Source: Fusarium oxysporum f. sp. lycopersici 4287 (lineage: Eukaryota; Ascomycota; Sordariomycetes; Hypocreales; Nectriaceae). From it: 64,000 nucleotides of DNA. Location: positions 3,192,040 to 3,256,039 of the forward strand of contig NC_030988.1 of the NCBI RefSeq assembly GCF_000149955.1, given 5' to 3'. Shown one piece after another: positions 1 through 11,608 of this stretch (the first letter of the stretch is position 1; the number at the start of each line of letters is the position of its first letter). Under the pieces are notes generated by a model. The model searched no databases, was not told where the DNA came from, and saw nothing but the letters and a program-made list of their open reading frames with translations. Position numbers and translations under genes: made by a program.

Positions 1-1
1 C

Positions 2-240
2 GTAAATCAGGACTGACTTCTGTAAGAAAGAAGCCATGGGCTTGGATCCAGCTCCTTCGACCTTTGCGATTCTTATTGGCAATGTGTTCTTCTGGTATAT
101 ATTTCTTGCAGCCGATCTGGACAGTTGGCGAGGGTCGTTCTTCCAGCTTCAGTCTTGATGGACGCAGCGTCAAGCTGCTGCTTGATTGATTTGTGCTGGC
201 CACTAATTCCCAGAAGCGATTCTAACGACTGTTGTTGTGC
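2..240 (-). pseudogene. possible hAT transposase N-terminal fragment
   Basis: Near the window edge the minus strand can be read as GRRSWIQAHGFFL followed by an acidic-hydrophobic stretch. This resembles the segment just before the BED zinc finger in fungal hAT transposases (basic residues, then SWI.xHG). An ATG about 135 bases upstream in another frame may be the start, with an intron or frameshift between. The fragment runs off the left edge, so neither the finger nor the DDE core is visible. It could be another BED-type protein. The call rests on one short motif. Confidence 0.22.
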
Positions 241-344
241 TGCCATAGCGGGTTACCGGCGAATCGCGGATTGCAGATGCTTCTCGTCAGGGAGCGACGT
301 TAATTCTGAACCAGGTGTTTCCGCGAGCGAACGCAAAACACGTA

Positions 345-716
345 CTTGGGTAGGGCCTAGAGATCGGCCGACCCCGTACTATTCATCAAGTCACCAGTGA
401 TCGTGCCTATAGCACGGGGGGTACGGTGATAGGGAAAAGGGTCGGCTGACTGGGGAATAAAATAACATATATTTCCATAGCAATTAGTATGACATAGAAG
501 GTATCTCTGTCTCCAAATTTCTCCGCGAATATCACAGAGCTTTTTAAAATCTAGATACTTTCTTTTATTAAGCTATCTCTTATTAAATAAGGTATCTTTC
601 TTTTCCTCAGTCAACCGACCCTTTGCCTGGTCAGGCTACCCCCCGTGCCTGACCCTCTGGCACCACGGGTGGATAGGGTAAGGCAAAGGGGGGCCGGTCT
701 CTAGGCCATACCCAAG
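345..716. mobile_element. MITE, family A (TA target duplication)
   Basis: A 372-bp non-coding element. The left end reads CTTGGGTAGGGCCTAGAGAT and the right end is its imperfect inverse (ATGGCCTAGAGACCGG then the GGGTT side), with TA on both sides at 343-344 and 717-718. The interior holds hairpins around a GTGCC...GGCAC core and AT-rich sequence, and no coding capacity. The ends match those of the autonomous element at 45571-48545, so it is probably a deletion derivative moved in trans. It interrupts the degenerate regulator on its right. Confidence 0.85.
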
Positions 717-718
717 TA

Positions 719-1568
719 GTCCACTTTGAAGGAACAACTTCATCTATTCTAGGGTCGGCAATAGAGGCTGCGTGAACCGGCCTCAAGTACTGGGCTTTAT
801 AACTTTCTTCGGATTCCGACAGCCGGGGGACACTGACATTGCCGGCGTGATCGTTTTCATTCCATTCGTGAATCAAGGAGTGTATAAAAGGTTCGTCGGA
901 GTTTGCAAGTATAAGGGCTTCAGGGGTGAGTAAAGAAACTGATAGCGACATCTGGTTTCGGGTCCAGGTGAACTTGAAGAAGGAGATCGGCTGTGCTGAG
1001 TTGACGCGCGATAGCCTCGGCATCAGCACCGGCTCGAATGCGACGGACAATCTCGTGGACTTCGGCCTCTGGCCGAGTCTGTATAGCACGATAGACAACG
1101 GCAGCAGGATGCGACACTTCAAGCGCTTCTAACCTTTCCCTAAAATTACCCTCAGATGTTTGCCAATAAACACAATCGATGTGCTTTGCTCGACACTGAG
1201 AACATGTCGGCCGAGCACCGTTGCACTATGCAAACCATTCAACCCACGTTTATATGAACCTCCAAGAGAAGGGCTACTTCCCGAGGGCTAAGGGACAGAG
1301 TTTGGTAGTGGCATACCTTGCTTTTCCGTCGTCGACAGGACTCGCAAGCTAAAGATGTAGAAACTCTTCTTCGTGCTAAGGGAGCTGTTCGATGCCCGGC
1401 ATGGGCCACTGCCGGATGAGAGCGCGGAGCTGGGAGCAAAGGTCGGAGATCAGTTCCCTGACTTGATTCGTGTGTTGACAAGTTCGAGGAATCTGAGAAA
1501 TTGGAAGTTCTGTTTGCCATCATATTTGACGTTCTTAGTGACGGGTTGCGGCATTGAAATATATGCAA
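719..1568 (-). pseudogene. Zn2Cys6 transcription factor fragment
   Basis: The minus strand encodes a binuclear zinc cluster. Exon 1 ends in ACESCRRRKSK at 1317. A 91-bp GT-AG intron occupies 1226-1316. Exon 2 resumes with CNGARPTCSQCRAKHIDC, completing the six cysteines in the CX2CX6C...CX2CX6C order. A leucine-rich linker follows (EIVRRIRAGADAEAIARQL), the same region seen in the complete regulator at 12393-14819. The frame then breaks near 940. A second frame carries the expected start of the middle homology region (RIDEVVPSKWTT), which is cut at 717 by the MITE. Such proteins bind CGG-type sites in the nucleus. This copy is frameshifted and truncated, so it is probably non-functional. Confidence 0.75.
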
Positions 1569-2075
1569 GGCTACGGCCTCCAGCTATTCAACGACTGGGG
1601 CCCAAAACATCGAAAGCGTGGGAGAATCAGAGAGAGGCTAGATAGGAAAGACGGAGATGCTGACTCAGAGCGGGGATAAACTTGCATGAGGGGAGGTACA
1701 AGACTATGGGCTCCCATTGGCTAACTGCTGACGGAATTAGGTCTAGCAGTTATGCCCCACCTTGTTTCGCAACCGACCAACTCCTTTAGGTGGGAAATAA
1801 AAGGGCGCTAGCATGAGATTGAGCAACTGACGAACTCCAGGTCACCCGCGACAAGTGGTACGATACATCTAAAAACTCGTAAATATGTAAAACCAACCCC
1901 AGATTATCGTTATAGATTTTGTTTCTTAATAAAGTATAGTAAACGCGATGATAGCTGGTATTTGACTGGAGGCTCTGCTTTTGATGTTCTTTAGTTGACA
2001 GGGATGGCCTGCACAAAATCCCCAATCAGAGCTTCATATGAACTGCTGTAGAGAAGCATACCGGCGTAGGTTAGT
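1569..2075. other. intergenic, no gene recognised
   Basis: About 500 bases upstream of the regulator fragment. I see only short overlapping open frames, AT-rich tracts at 1900-1935 and no recognisable protein motif, terminal repeat or tRNA-like fold. Confidence 0.5.
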
Positions 2076-2091
2076 GCCTTGAGGAACGAAA
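2076..2091. repeat. left asymmetric terminal inverted repeat of the Helitron
   Basis: GCCTTGAGGAACGAAA is the exact reverse complement of 11555-11570. A GC-rich stretch with short inverted segments (2092-2125) follows inside the element, as expected near a Helitron 3' end. Confidence 0.8.
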
Positions 2092-2444
2092 GGCCCTTAT
2101 GCCCCACCCGCCGCTCAGGGTCGGAATGCTCGCTTTCCATTGGTCAAAACTAAAACCGCTGGGAACTAATTAAAACGCCGCGTGCCAGCTTCGCCCCGCG
2201 ACCTTTAAAACTTTGAACAGCCTTTGTGATTGGTGGTTTGCGTCCGTCTAGCTCTTCCTTTGTGCGTGCCTGTTCGACCCGTCTGGCTCTGGCTCGAACG
2301 CGTGACGAGGAGAGGAGACCGTTTGTGTCTTCCAGAAGAGCCCTCCCGCTTTTCCTATCCTATAACGCTTCCTGTAACGCTTCCCCGCCCTTTCCCCTCT
2401 CCCATTTCGTCTCGACAACGTCGCCGAACGCAGGCCCCCTAGCC

Positions 2445-5400
2445 TTAGGAATCGTCGTCCAACCAGCGCATAGCCTCCCGAATGGTCCTATTGCTCAGTT
2501 GCTCCAGTCTCGCCTGCGCGGCAGTCATCTCCGGGGGGACGCAGTTGCCCACCAAGTCTCTCTCCCGTACCTTAGACACGAGCATAATGCCATCCAGCGA
2601 CGAGCATCGCGACAGCTGCACATACAGGCTGTACGGGTCGCACTGCGAGGGGACGATGCGTCCGTCGACATTCGTCGTCCTCGTCCCGCGCAACTCCAGT
2701 GCTACGCGCTCGAGCGTCCTGCCCTGCACCTTGTAGTCTGTGCACGCAAAAGCCGCCGCGCACGGCAAACCCTTCCGGCTGACGTCGTTGCGCTGCCACG
2801 GCCTCTTTCGCTGGCATTGGATTCTAACGCTCATGGGCGTCAAGAGAACCGTGCCGGACGGCATCCCGGCGAAGTGGATATCCTTTGTTGTCTCTGACTC
2901 TAGGATTATCCCCGCTGGCGGCCCGAAGTGGATCATCATGTCGGCCGAGATCCGATGGCCCGGGTGGGTCTCGTCGAGGATGACCTCCAGAGCAGTGTAG
3001 CTGGCACCGTTGACCAACTTCAGCCCTTGGTGGGTGTTGTGGTTCACAACGACAGGAATCCCCGGCACGAACATGAAGATGGCTGGTACCGGTATCACGC
3101 TATCGTCGCCCTGGTTTAGCATCATGATGGCTTCTTCCTCCGTCGGCAGGCCATCCTTCCATTTGTGCTCGGAGATGAAGATTCGCATTATTGACCGCTG
3201 CAGGATCTGGAACGCCAAGGTTGCCTCCATATTTAGGTTCCACCGGTTCCTATTCAGTGGTGTCACCACGGTGATGCCCGTCTCCCATGGGATCCGCCTA
3301 TCCTCCCGGTAGCACCTTGAGTTGAGCAGTTCTAAATCCGTGCGATCCTGCACACCCAGTCGGATCCGCTTCAGCAGTCTCTGCAAAACCGGATCTCCTG
3401 CCGCACGCACTTGTTCATCCAGCATGACAACCGTCGTGAACTTCTTCCACAGCGCGTGCGCCTTGTCATGCTGGTGCCGTTGCTCGGCCTTGAACGAGTT
3501 GTCTTCGTCCCATGAGACGACCATACTGGGAAGAAGGATCGACCTTTCCTGTACAGGACGAAACTGATGGAAGTCTCCGCAGAAGAGAACGATGGGTATG
3601 CCCCCAAAATCCTGCTGCGATCCGCGCAGCCTGCAGAGCTGCTCATTCACGGCGTACAGCGTCCGAGCTCCGAGCATGCTCACCTCATCGATGACCAACA
3701 TTGCCTTGTCCTGCCAGTCCATTCGCGACTGTCCATGGACGAATCGCTCCGCCTGTTTCGGCAATCGCACGCCGTCGAGATCTTTGGCCAAGTTCGCGCC
3801 CACCGCTTGGTCCTTGGAGAACCCGCAGGCTGAGTGAATTGTGATGCCGTTGATCCGCGCTGCGGCAGTCCCTGACGTCGCCGTGATCAACAGGCGGTTC
3901 GAAATGCCCTTTGATGCAAAGAGCTCGACTAGCGCCTCAATGACTCTCGACTTGCCGGTTCCGCCCTCTCCGCCGACGAACTGGCAGAGCTGACTGATAT
4001 CACTTTTCTCCCTTTTCTCCCCACCATGGATCAGGTCGAGTTGGCGGCATAATATAAGGAAAGCGATCGCCTGCCTCTTATTCAGTGTAAACCGCGCTAC
4101 CAGAGCCTTTCCCGCCTCGAGGAAAGACGTCGATGCACCAAAGTGGACTTCCATGCTCGGACTTGCATGGACTGCCGTCCCTTCCAAATCCGCCGCCGTC
4201 ATTTGGATATCCTCCTCTCCAAAACCGGTGAGCAAACTCTGCACCACTGCGCTGCGATCGGTCCCGTGGGCCGCGACGGTACTTTGTATACCCTGGATCA
4301 TTTTCTCCTTCTCTCTGGACGCACAGATCTGCTGCGACTTGATGGCCTTGACCTGGCCCTGTGGTGGTACTACGACCCCGGAAAATCGGTTCCCTCGTAT
4401 GCTTACCCGTCTTTCCCCCGGTTCGGGTGTTATGGTGGCCTGGAGCTCAACAGTCGAGCATAATGCTGATTGCTGAAAGTGACAAAGCTGCTGCATCATT
4501 CCCATGAGCTCTGGCGAGCCCGCCGTGATCTGGGCCGCACCAACTGCACCCCTCACAACATCAATCAGACGAGTTGCATTTCCGACGCTGTCAGACTGGT
4601 ACGCCGATGTGGCTTCTTCACTCGCCTCGCCTGCCCTGTCCTGGTGGGCATGTGTGGCCGTGAGTTCACCGTCGCCAGATGACGCTGCCCATTGCCGGGC
4701 GTCGCGTTTTGCGTCTTCAGCCGATCGTCGGAGCAGTTGCACATTATCAACGAGGCATGATATTCTAGGAGGCAGCGCCTCTCGTGCCCGCGCCCATATG
4801 CTGTTGATGTCGTCCGTTTCTCGGCACAGAAAAGACTCCCATGGCACAAATAGCGCAAGGTGCTGCACCGCTGCTCTTCCAGCACATGGAGGTTAGCCTC
4901 TTCAACACGACCTTTACACTCTGTCGGCGGCGGCAGACCCACCTTCGATAGCACGGCTCTTCGTCATCCTGATCGAAATCCTTGCTCAGGTAGCCATCAA
5001 GGCAGACGCTGGCGTGCTTTCCCGGCCGCCTCAGCACCTGCAACCAGCCTCTTCCAGGACCCCACTCGTTCTCGAATGACACCTCTCCCCAAGCGGCAGG
5101 GATCTCATCTTTACTGACTCGTTTGAGTCTGACGAGCGAAACATAGTCATAGAGGCATAGGCTTCGCAAAACGTCTCCCCGGTGCTGGTATGCCTCAGCA
5201 TAGCTAATCCTTTCACCTGCTTCTTCCACAACTATCGACTCGTCCACGGAATCGTTTGCAACCTCGGTCCCGCTCTCTTGCCGGAGGTGTCGCCATCGCC
5301 GGAAGACATGCCAGTAGAGCAGAGAGACGTTCAGGAACGTCCAGGCGTTGCTATTACTGAACTCGGTCGGGTATCCCACAAGATGTGCAACGACCTCGAC

Positions 5401-8400
5401 CTGCGATAAAGAACGCTCCGTGAACACGCGGTTCGCCACCCTCATCAAGAACTGTCGCGTCCTATTCCCAGCACCGTCGTCACCCGCGGCATTGCTTCCA
5501 CGATCCTCCCCACGATCCTCCGTTCCACCGGCCGCTGAGACGAGGGGCAGCAGTTCTGCTGCGGCAACCACGCGTTTCCACACCGGGTCCTCTACTTTGG
5601 TCGCATAGTTCGTGATGTAATAGACGAGGGCCATGGTCTTCCGCTGCGTCGCTATGAAGGAGATATCGTGATTATGGCGGAGCCCCACGGCGATGGCCTT
5701 GTTCCACCGATTTACCATGCTATGCCTCCTGCGGATATGCAACACGCCATCTGCCGTAAAAGCAGTCTTCTCGACTAGTCTCCACGGCGCCTGAAACCGA
5801 CAAAGGCCACGCTTCTTTGCTCTTTTGTCCTTGCTCAAGGAATACTTGACACAAGTTGGGCTGTGAGTATGGATCTGTGTTGCGCCGGCACAAAAGTTGG
5901 CTTCCTCATCAAATGCAGCCGAAAACTGCTCCCTATTGCCCAGCAGGGACGAGATGTCCGATGTTACCGATCGCTCCGCTTGGACGGCGCAAAACGCTTC
6001 CTGGTCCAGGTCCTAGATTGCAATATTAGTTTGGCCTCGCTCGACTATTATATTGTCAGCAACTCATCTTGGGCCATACCTCGGAGAAGGCACTATCTAT
6101 GTATTGGATGATACGGTCACGGCACGTGGCTTGGTCCTCGCCCTCGGTATCGGGAACCGTCGAGCTCAAATGCGAGTTCCCATGCAACCAAAGCAACCCG
6201 TGGATGTGAAGCGCTCCTCGTTCGTTGGTCTCCACGGCACCATAATAATGGCTGATGCGCCCAAATACTGACTCCCCTCCCACTTTTACATAATGCTCGA
6301 AGAATAACGTCATCTCTCGGTGGAAAAAGATGGCAGAGCTCATGGGGTCCGAAATGGCCAGCCGCACACGTTTGTACGACATGTCGAGGCTCTTCAAGAA
6401 AGCCTCGGCCGCATCAGGTTCACGGGTGCGGTATGCTGCAAGCCGCAGCTTCACCGGGTTTGTAATATCGTTCGGGTTGAGCGTGAACCATATCACCGGT
6501 ACACCATAGCGGAGGATTAGCGACTGTATCTTCCGCCGCATACTCAAGCGGCTTTCCCTAGACATAGGCTACCGGAAGCCGTACAGGGAGAGGCTTCTCA
6601 GAAGCTCCTTCACAGCCTCATCGGTCGTTTTGCCTGAGCTCTCCAAGTCGACCCTCGCCGCTGCTAACCTCTCTGCAGACAGCGACTGTATAATGCCCTC
6701 TGCCTTTCGGAAATTTTTTCTCGTCACGCTTAGCATGCTCACGCGCCGGTTCTTCGACCGCACGCTCATGTTGAACACAAGGAATGCAAATATGTGGTGC
6801 GTCGCAAACCGACCACCGTGGCGCCGCAACACTACATCGGCCCACGCTCGCAGACTCATGTTCCGGGATGAAATGAGGTCTTGGGCCGCCGTTTCTACCC
6901 CGTGCTTATCGGCATCTCCTTCCGCGCCTAGGATGGCTTCTTCGACCAGCCGTGGCCCTCCGACGCCGAACGGTAGCAGTGTAGGGAAGGTCTTCGCGAA
7001 GAACGAGGCATCGAATGAGTCGGCGAAATCATCCCCGCGAGAAACATGAATGTATGGTTCACAGGCGTCAACATGTCGTCGCCGCCTTTCCACCGATCCC
7101 AACTCTGTTCTCGGCCCCGTGTTGGCGTTACCGGCCGCATCTCCGTTCACGACGTTGCAGGCGAACAAGAGCTTCTCCACATCCGCTACATCCGGCGCTG
7201 CATCCAGAGCAAACATGCCCGACGAAGTGACTTCGTTGATCGGCTTCCCTAACTTCTCGGACTCGCTCTCGCCCTGATCGCGTCCTTCGTCTTCGTTCGG
7301 CCCCAGCAATTCTATCCCGCCATTCGGAATGTCTTGTCCTTGGTTGAGCGACGCCAAGATCTCCTCAATCTCCACCAAACCCTCCTCATCTATGCCGCGC
7401 TCCGTGGGGGGAACGACTTGTGCCGTTCGTGTCTTCTCCCATGCCGTTGGCTCGTTCCGCTCCATGCAATCATACACCGCCGACGGCACCCCATGCGGCG
7501 GCGCGCCCCAGCTCTCCATCTCAGCCACATCAATCTCGATCTCGGCGTAATGCGGATTGTTCTTCCTAAGCCACACAAGAGCCCTCTCAACGACTCGTCG
7601 CCTCACTGACAATAGGCCTGACAAGTCGCTTGGTGCTGGCTTCTCCGCACCCTGCCACGAGACATGGATCTCTTCCATGACTTGCACGAGCGGATGAGGA
7701 AGCACTTTCGTGGCCAGCTCCTGCACGTTATTCGGAAACACCGTAATGTGGCCCTTGATATGCTTCGGGTACTTTGCGGTCTGCTTCTGGCTGCTCGGGA
7801 TGCTGTACCTGGTGACAAACCCATAACACGAATTCATCGCGATGAGCTTCTCCTCAACCGGCGTGAGGTCCTTGAGCTCATCGGGAAACATGTGTTCGCA
7901 CCCAATACGTCTGTGAAGCTGAGCCGCGGGCGACAGGGCACCCCGCCTCAAACCACGTACACACTCCACACAGCCCGAGATCGCCTCACCTACGGGAAAG
8001 CATCTATGACATGAAAATGGCGAGCGAGAGCCCTTTTCGACGCAGCTCGACACCCATTCGTTCCATGTTATCTCTCTTAACTCACTTTTCGTGCGCTTAC
8101 GGTAGCACAACGTGCAAGTCCATATTGGTAACGCGTTCGCATCGTGGAACGCTTTATAGAAGCCTTGCACGGTCGACACCTTTCTCTCGTGCGGTATTGG
8201 CGCACACCACGTCTGCTCGTTGGACAATCTTTCTTTTACAGCAAACTCTTCCTCTAAGAAGGTCAACACACTGGCGAGGTCTTCAGCTTGAAGATCTCGT
8301 CTTCTCTGTCCCCGCATTCCGGCTCGAATCTGTTTTCTCAGAGGCTGGTCTCCGCCAGGGTGACCGGTCCTCTTTCCCTGCCACCCGAGCTGCCTCGGAT

Positions 8401-9145
8401 CCGTGGCATCGTCTCTCCGTGGCTGATCTGCTTCTTCACAAGCAGTCTGATGTGGTAGCCTTGGCGACGACCATCCGACTAAATGCGCATCTCCTGCTAT
8501 ACCCTCTTTCTCTCTAGGCTGGATAGGCCGTGTGGGGCGCTGGTGAACATCTTCAGTCCGAAGCATTATCCTGGTTACCGGTCTTCCCCCTCGGCGCTTT
8601 CGTTGAACAACCGCAGCCATACCATCTCCATCTTCATCTCCTCGTCGACTCTCCTTGGGCAAAACGTGCCGATGAAACAGCACAGGCTCGGCAACCGCCA
8701 CCCGAGATGAACCACCCACCACCCTTGGCTGCAGACTCTGTCCGCTCAGCGAAGCGTCCGCTGACCCGGCCGCAGCATCATGTTGTACGCGGGTCAACAC
8801 TGGATACTGTCCCGAACCTCCTGTATTGGAGGCACCGCTTGTGTCTGGTCTTCTCTTTGGCAGCCGACCGCCTCGCCGGCGCCTCTTGGGCAGTAACCGC
8901 GCAACGGCTTCCGCTTGCTCCCTTCGAGAGATCTCTTCGACGGATGACTGTTTGGGTTGGATAGGTCTAAACACGGGATCCGCTTTTGCCAGACTGTCAT
9001 ATCTCGACGGCGATCTTGGCTTATCGTCCCGCGTATTATAGTTCCCCTCGGTACCACCTCCTACCACATCAAGGCCCGCTCCTGCCGTGGCTACTTCGCC
9101 CTCTCCGCCCAACATGCGCACCTTACGGCCAGGATTCTCCACCAT
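2445..9145 (-). pseudogene. RepHel protein (HUH Rep nuclease plus PIF1-like helicase), broken
   Basis: Reading 9145 down to 2445: a basic N-terminal region, a Cys-rich segment near residues 345-400 (CTLCYRKR, CHRCF, CVEC) and a DUF6570-like block. The Helitron-like Rep domain follows, with HUH motif GALHIHGLLWLHGN and the two-tyrosine motif VYYITNYATK. The PIF1 helicase has Walker A GGEGGTGKS, Walker B IDEVSM, GDFHQFRP and motif VI YKVQGRT, then YVQLSR. The protein would nick, transfer and unwind DNA in rolling-circle transposition. Defects: an in-frame TAG at 6569-6571 between two open blocks (probably CAG to TAG), and a frameshift around 4870-4950. A 67-bp interval at 6013-6079 has clean GT-AG borders and looks like an intron. 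The element could move only with help in trans. Confidence 0.88.
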
Positions 9146-9938
9146 GCTGCTGCTGCTGCCTCAACGTCGGGAACTCCACGCTACTTCAATTGAACAATCC
9201 CGCTTGTTGACAACGCTGCTCCTTGGATACGGGCCACTTCCCACCGACGACTGCCCCCGTAGCCGCGGTCGTCGTTTCTACATCCTATTTTCCTGCAGTA
9301 CCCAAATAGCCACTAGTAATCCTTTACAACCCCATTGCCCTGCCTCTATGCGTCCATTGTCCCAGTCTCGGCCCGTCCACGCAAGCATTTCGTCACTGCA
9401 ACTTCGTCAAAAGCGGCCATTTCAATACTATACTCTCCTCCGCGTCCCTCCGTGATTTTGGGGAGGATGGCCGCAGGAGCTGTGTGTTACCGTTTCGCGC
9501 AATACATAGCTCCTGTCAAGATCACGGAGCTCGGGAGCCATTACATCACTCACCGTCTCAACACGGAGCAGTCCCGTAAACAGATATCATCTACTATATA
9601 TAACGGCCCCGTTGAGCTCGGGAGCCGTTGCGTCACTCACCGTCTCAACACGGGAACAGTCCGGTATCGAACGGATATCGTCTAGGATGTAGAACAGCCT
9701 AGTTTACTATCTATATATATATGTCCGTCTCAACACGGAGATAGTGCGGTATCGAACGGATATCCTTTAGGATATAGAACAGCCTGGTTTACCACTCTTT
9801 CTGGCGGAATCGAAGAGTCATTCCTTACCCGAATCACTGAGGGATCTTCTGCCCAGTCGTTAGTTAACCATATAGACGTGCCGCGCGACAGCTGCCGTTT
9901 AATCCCCCACTTATAGCCACAACAGTCATTCAATCTAT
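9146..9938. promoter_or_regulatory. divergent intergenic region with a reiterated motif
   Basis: This non-coding stretch separates RepHel (minus) from the accessory gene (plus), so it must hold both promoters. Between 9515 and 9795 there are about three degenerate tandem units. Each contains CCGTCTCAACACGG (9553-9566, 9640-9653, 9725-9738), and GATATC-bearing segments lie close by. The first two units also share GAGCTCGGGAGCC. The unit length is 85-87 bases. Possible roles are binding sites for an element protein or promoter elements; no function can be shown from sequence. Confidence 0.6.
9515..9795. repeat. three-unit degenerate tandem repeat inside the Helitron
   Basis: The units share CCGTCTCAACACGG, an imperfect palindrome (CCGT...ACGG). 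Two units share CGGTATCGAACGGATATC and AGAACAGCCT. The spacing of the shared core is 87 and then 85 bases. AT dinucleotide tracts (TATATATA) sit between units 2 and 3. Confidence 0.75.
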
Positions 9939-11476
9939 GTGGAACATATCATGTCTTCCTCTTCGCCCGTCGCCCATGCTTCGCCCCACCTTCGAAAGCC
10001 GCTCGACACCCAAAGGGGAACTGGCGGCGATATGTCTATGATGTTCTTCGCCCAACCAGACTGCCCCTCTAGATTTGCTCACCAGGATCAGCATCGCATC
10101 AAGGGCCTCAATGCCGAAACGCTCGCCCGCATCTTCTTGCCTCCCCCCTCGTGGTTGTTGGCTGCGGAATATGCGCCCTTGCGGTCCGACGTTGACGGCT
10201 CGTCAACATCCATCTTCTTCAGTCTCAATCTCTCGATTTACAATCAACCTATTGTTGCCTCAGAATGGATCGAAGAGTGGTTCTTCATGAATGGCCGCGT
10301 CCACCCGTACGCATTTGCGTGGGAGGTTGAGCAGCATGACGGTTTAGAATCGGATGCAGACTGCACCCTTCTCTACACGATGCCTGCCCTCATCGTCCGT
10401 GATCAAGGCTATCAGCCGTAGGTCATAACGCACCCCCCCCCCCCCCAAAAAAAAAAAAAACCATGCACATCCTCGAATGAACTCGTCTGATATATGCCCA
10501 AAGCGTGCTTCCCAGGCTCTTCGCCTCCATGGACAGCTTCCCCTGTGTCCCGCCCATCGTTTCCTTCGCTGGCCCTGTCACCGGCCCTGGTCACTCCTTG
10601 CTGCGACAGGACCTCCTCCCAGGTCTGGACGCCACCCAACTGAAGTGCTGCGGCTTCATCCAGCTTTCCACTTATCTTGGTCCTGGGAACCCCGACAAGC
10701 CTCCATTCAGAGGCTTCCACCCTTTCCAGGTCTTCGTCATCTTTCCCATTCACACGAATCCCTGGGCCATCCTGTGCAAGAAAATGACCGAGAGGCGAGA
10801 TTCCCAGTTCCAGCCTAACGCCCAATTCACCTGCACAGGGAAAGTCGCTGGCCTGCTTGATCATCGCGTTATGGTCCATCCGCCAGGGTTCCAAAGAGAC
10901 TATGTCTTTATTGTCGTTCCCGATTCCTGGACTTTTCTCGACAAGACCACCACCCCCACAACTCAACCGGTCTTGCCTCTCTCAGCGCCACCAAAACGAC
11001 AAGCATCCTCAGCTACCTCTTCTTTCCAGGATATACGCGCTGCCTGCTATTCACTGGCTACACCTAGCCCTCTTCCACCAAGTCCTCCAACTTCATCCTC
11101 AGGCCAGCCCGATACACCACCGCTAAAGCGGCACTATCCTGACCATGCCCAGACGCCAACAAAGAGGCAGCGTGTGCTGCAGCCGGCCCCAGCCCTTTCC
11201 TCTACGCCTGACAGTTGCAGCACTGTCACTCAACCTTTCCCTGCCTCAGCCTCAACGTCTTCCTCTAGCGAGCCAAACACTACTAGGCAGGGTCCTGCCT
11301 CGGTGAACCTTTCGACGCCTGCCCTTGATTCAATCGTCGCTTCACCATCAGACTCGCCAAACCGGCCACATCGAAGCCGCCAACCTACCAAAAGAATTCT
11401 AGAAAAGGAATATAACAACATGAACAATAATCAGCTGCAATACTCTCAGGTGGAAAATAAACCAAAACCAAATTAG
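9939..11476 (+). CDS. Helitron accessory protein, possible OB-fold domain
   Basis: Two exons, 9939-10417 and 10504-11476, give 483 residues in whole codons. The 86-bp intron (GTAGGT...AAAG) contains a long C run followed by a long A run. An alternative Met lies at 9951. The first two thirds look globular: aromatic-rich (EWIEEWFFMNG), then alternating hydrophobic strands (QFTCTGKVAGLLDHRVM, DYVFIVVPDSW), which could form an OB-fold. The last third is Ser/Pro/Thr-rich with basic NLS-like clusters (PPLKRH, PTKRQRV). The gene lies inside the terminal repeats, head-to-head with RepHel. That suggests an element-encoded partner, for example for single-stranded DNA binding during rolling-circle transfer. 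I recognise no named family, so the function is inference. Confidence 0.7.
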
Positions 11477-11554
11477 CCTATTACCTAGCTATAAAATGGA
11501 AAATGCCACTTTAACTCTAGAGACGTGAAACCCCTCTGCCTCCGACCTCAAAAC

Positions 11555-11570
11555 TTTCGTTCCTCAAGGC
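11555..11570. repeat. right asymmetric terminal inverted repeat of the Helitron
   Basis: TTTCGTTCCTCAAGGC, exact inverse of 2076-2091. It lies 79 bases after the accessory gene stop. A short hairpin-capable segment (AAGCCAAGACCGGCTT) follows at about 11580-11595. Confidence 0.8.
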
Positions 11571-11608
11571 TCTATGCGCAAGCCAAGACCGGCTTGCCTC
11601 TCCTGTTA

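Larger units (their letters stand above)
2076..11570 (-). mobile_element. Helitron2/Helentron-type rolling-circle element
   Basis: The element is delimited by a perfect 16-bp inverted repeat: GCCTTGAGGAACGAAA at 2076-2091 and TTTCGTTCCTCAAGGC at 11555-11570. Between them lie a Rep-helicase gene (minus) and a spliced accessory gene (plus). Terminal inverted repeats of this kind are not canonical Helitron ends, but they are known from Helentrons/Helitron2, including those described in Fusarium oxysporum. The exact terminal nucleotides and target site cannot be fixed by eye. The RepHel orientation puts the 5' end on the right. The size, about 9.5 kb, suits a near full-length autonomous copy. Confidence 0.85.

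Noticed and set aside
2226..2897. Long plus-strand open frame opposite the RepHel 3' end
   Set aside because: It overlaps the helicase C-terminus antisense and has no motif; the minus strand has clear helicase motifs.
8011..8964. Plus-strand open frames of 140-170 codons
   Set aside because: Antisense to the RepHel N-terminal region with its Cys-rich motifs; composition explains them.
9601..9800. CRISPR-like evenly spaced repeats
   Set aside because: Only three degenerate units, spacers share sequence, and the genome is eukaryotic.
10412..10966. 184-codon minus-strand frame
   Set aside because: Antisense to the accessory gene and runs through the C/A homopolymer of its intron; no motif.
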